Assembly: GCA_964456185.1 (NCBI GenBank)
Contig: CAYVZZ010000117.1
Coordinates: forward strand, 1 to 7,059
Length of the DNA: 7,059 bases
Origin: CAYVZZ01 sp964456185
GTDB lineage: Bacteria > Pseudomonadota > Gammaproteobacteria > Pseudomonadales > Alcanivoracaceae
Direction: 5' to 3'
How positions within the stretch are numbered: the stretch's first letter is position 1; each line of letters begins with the position of its first letter. Below the pieces are notes generated by a model. The model did not search any database. It was given only the letters and a program-made list of their open reading frames with translations, and was not told the DNA's origin. Of this stretch, positions 6,485 to 7,059 are shown in pieces. The position numbers were made by a program, and so were the translations under genes.

Positions 6485-6503
6485 AAAGGATTTGACCCTT
6501 TGG
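6483..6503. repeat. Stem-loop CCAAAGG-7-CCTTTGG
   Basis: Perfect 7-bp arms (6483-6489 and 6497-6503) flank a 7-base loop. It directly follows and partly uses the C7 run. No T tract follows on the + strand. On the - strand it is followed by Gs, so it is not an intrinsic terminator. It is part of a compact set of inverted repeats in this 200-bp zone, which also includes GCAG-gcg-CTGC at 6583-6593. Confidence 0.45.
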
Positions 6504-6597
6504 AGGTCCACCGAAAACCCCTGAAAGCTACGTGGCACAAGGGATAGCGAGAAACCAGAGGTGCTGAGGGTCAGGTTCTGAGGCAGGCGCTGCATAA

Positions 6598-6623
6598 GGG
6601 GGGTACCCGCGTGCGGGGGGGGG
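6598..6623. repeat. G6 and G9 runs with nested palindromes
   Basis: G6 (6598-6603) overlaps the perfect palindrome GGGTACCC (6601-6608). Next comes the inverted repeat CCCGC-GT-GCGGG (6606-6617), which runs into G9 (6615-6623). The G runs could support quadruplex or slipped structures on the + strand, with competition from the intervening CCC. It forms the right boundary of the C/G-run zone, after which composition turns AT-rich. Confidence 0.45.
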
Positions 6624-6680
6624 CGACCACGCAAAACTCTAAATTTTCAAAACCTAATATCAGTCTCTTACCTGCCATGG

Positions 6681-6698
6681 TCCACAAAAAGTGCTAAA
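6681..6698 (+). repeat. Direct repeat copy 1 (TCCACAAAAAGTGCTAAA)
   Basis: The first of two 18-bp copies matches the second at 17 of 18 positions; the starts are exactly 60 bp apart. Multiple short direct repeats near a terminus are known as transposase-binding sites in some insertion sequences, including the IS21 family. I therefore read this as a possible remnant of an element end; no transposase gene is present. A protein-binding site or another origin remains possible. Confidence 0.5.
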
Positions 6699-6712
6699 CA
6701 AACTTAAAGTAG

Positions 6713-6731
6713 ATTCTAGAATAGAGCGCTC
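6713..6731. repeat. Two adjacent palindromes between the direct repeats
   Basis: ATTCTAGAAT (6713-6722) and GAGCGCTC (6724-6731) are perfect palindromes separated by one base. They lie in the 42-bp spacer between the two 18-bp direct repeats. They may be part of the same element end or site cluster. Individually they are short. Confidence 0.3.
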
Positions 6732-6740
6732 GTTCTGGTT

Positions 6741-6758
6741 TCCACACAAAGTGCTAAA
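6741..6758 (+). repeat. Direct repeat copy 2 (TCCACACAAAGTGCTAAA)
   Basis: This second copy differs from the first at a single position (C for A at 6747). The same orientation and the 60-bp period, close to an integral number of helical turns, suggest cooperative binding by one protein on the same face. That fits either a transposase end or a regulator site. No gene for such a protein is in the window. Confidence 0.5.
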
Positions 6759-6887
6759 TTCGTCGTCCGAAATCTTGCTGAAACCCATGAAGTCTTAGGA
6801 TCGGAGAGTCCTTCATTTGGAGGGGCGCTATTACGGCATTGCCAGCAAAACTTTGTCCAGGGTCAAACTGGAGCTTGCGCGCCGGGT

Positions 6888-6974
6888 GGAATGTCAGCAG
6901 TAATGACACCCCAGGCGGTGAATTTGTCTGATGAGGATATTGCTGATATTTCTGCTTATTACAGCGAACAATAA
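6888..6974 (+). pseudogene. Orphan C-terminal end of a class I cytochrome c gene
   Basis: The frame ending at TAA 6972-6974 reads GGMSAVMTPQAVNLSDED and then IADISAYYSEQ. This is the standard end of cytochrome c4/c5/c553-type proteins: the axial-ligand methionine in an M-x-P-x-A setting, then (N)LSDEDIADI(A)AYY. No heme-binding CxxCH is found upstream in this frame. The sequence before about 6885 loses resemblance, so the N-terminal part has been replaced or deleted; the direct repeats and C/G-run zone lie where it should be. A frameshift closer in is also possible. Family assignment is by pattern; loss of the front half is seen in this window. Confidence 0.62.
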
Positions 6975-7028
6975 ATTTATTTTTTTAATTCGTATTTAAT
7001 TTAAAAATATATATAAAGCATTTTTTAT

Positions 7029-7059
7029 ACCCTCCCCCAAAAAACTTTAGGGGGAGGGT
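7029..7059. terminator. Perfect 10-bp inverted repeat at the window edge, possible terminator
   Basis: ACCCTCCCCC (7029-7038) pairs with GGGGGAGGGT (7050-7059) around an 11-base A/T-rich loop. It lies 55 bp after the cytochrome c stop, so it could be that gene's intrinsic terminator. The required T tract would lie beyond the window and cannot be checked. On the - strand the stem is followed by ATAAAAAA, not by a T run. It could equally be the end of a mobile element or part of the same C/G-run repeat type as 6430-6456. Confidence 0.45.

Larger units (their letters stand above)
6150..7059. other. Gene-poor accessory junction downstream of the reductase
   Basis: No intact gene is visible in these ~910 bases on either strand. 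The - strand frame at 6422-6634 is built largely across C/G homopolymer runs and has no recognisable domain. The stretch holds separate small items annotated individually: a 21-codon candidate ORF, an SDR-like remnant, a C/G-run hairpin zone, paired direct repeats, the end of a cytochrome c gene, and an inverted repeat at the edge. No strong intrinsic terminator follows the reductase stop at 6149. Base composition swings from G/C runs (6430-6623) to very AT-rich (6971-7028), which fits a patchwork of unrelated pieces left by insertion and deletion. Confidence 0.6.

Noticed and set aside
6422..6634. 70-codon - strand frame in the C/G-run zone
   Set aside because: It is composed largely of translated homopolymer runs and palindromes and shows no domain. 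There is no ribosome site and no supporting neighbour.
6430..6660. Group II intron or other ribozyme in the structured G-rich zone
   Set aside because: The string GTGCG occurs before the G9 run, but no domain V hairpin or reverse transcriptase gene was found.
6681..6759. CRISPR-like array from the two 18-bp repeats
   Set aside because: There are only two copies, shorter than usual CRISPR repeats. The spacer contains palindromes, and no cas genes are present.
6971..7028. AT-rich stretch after the cytochrome c stop, with ATAAATTTAT and a T run, as a terminator or origin
   Set aside because: The palindrome is A/T only and would be too weak for an intrinsic terminator. There are no repeated DnaA-like boxes or iterons to support an origin.

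Overview
The window carries an alkane- or fatty-acid-hydroxylating cytochrome P450 cluster of the CYP153A type. It looks like a gammaproteobacterial hydrocarbon degrader of the Alcanivorax or Marinobacter sort. This rests on recalled similarity: the P450 matches the 470-residue Marinobacter CYP153A33 in length, motif numbering and most of its sequence. The order araC / ferredoxin / CYP153 / AlkJ-type dehydrogenase / ferredoxin reductase is the one I associate with marine Alcanivorax. No database search was possible, so genus and species stay open.

Layout. Positions 3-176 hold the C-terminal end of a TetR-type regulator on the + strand. It converges on an AraC-family regulator (246-1289, - strand). 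The 122-bp gap at 1290-1411 separates the AraC gene from the divergent catabolic genes. It contains a tandem 15-bp direct repeat with a 21-bp period (1315-1350), the geometry expected of an AraC-family operator. The + strand then reads [2Fe-2S] ferredoxin (1412-1732), CYP153A P450 (1747-3159), GMC/AlkJ-type alcohol dehydrogenase (3159-4814, sharing one base with the P450 stop) and, after a 102-bp gap, a FAD-dependent NADH:ferredoxin reductase (4917-6149).

Together these genes form a complete three-component hydroxylase. The reductase passes electrons from NADH to the ferredoxin. The ferredoxin feeds the P450, which oxidises the terminal methyl group of its substrate. The AlkJ-like flavoprotein then oxidises the resulting alcohol to an aldehyde. 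No aldehyde dehydrogenase or acyl-CoA synthetase is in the window. The AraC regulator probably senses the substrate or a product and acts on the divergent operon through the repeat.

The last ~910 bases (6150-7059) contain no intact gene. They look like a degraded accessory junction. They hold a possible 21-codon ORF, a weak SDR-like remnant, a 200-bp zone of long C and G runs able to form competing hairpins, two near-identical 18-bp direct repeats 60 bp apart (possibly the end of a lost insertion sequence), the orphan C-terminal end of a class I cytochrome c gene, and a perfect 10-bp-arm inverted repeat at the very edge. The catabolic genes are of a known type. The least explained parts are the operator architecture and this 3' debris zone.
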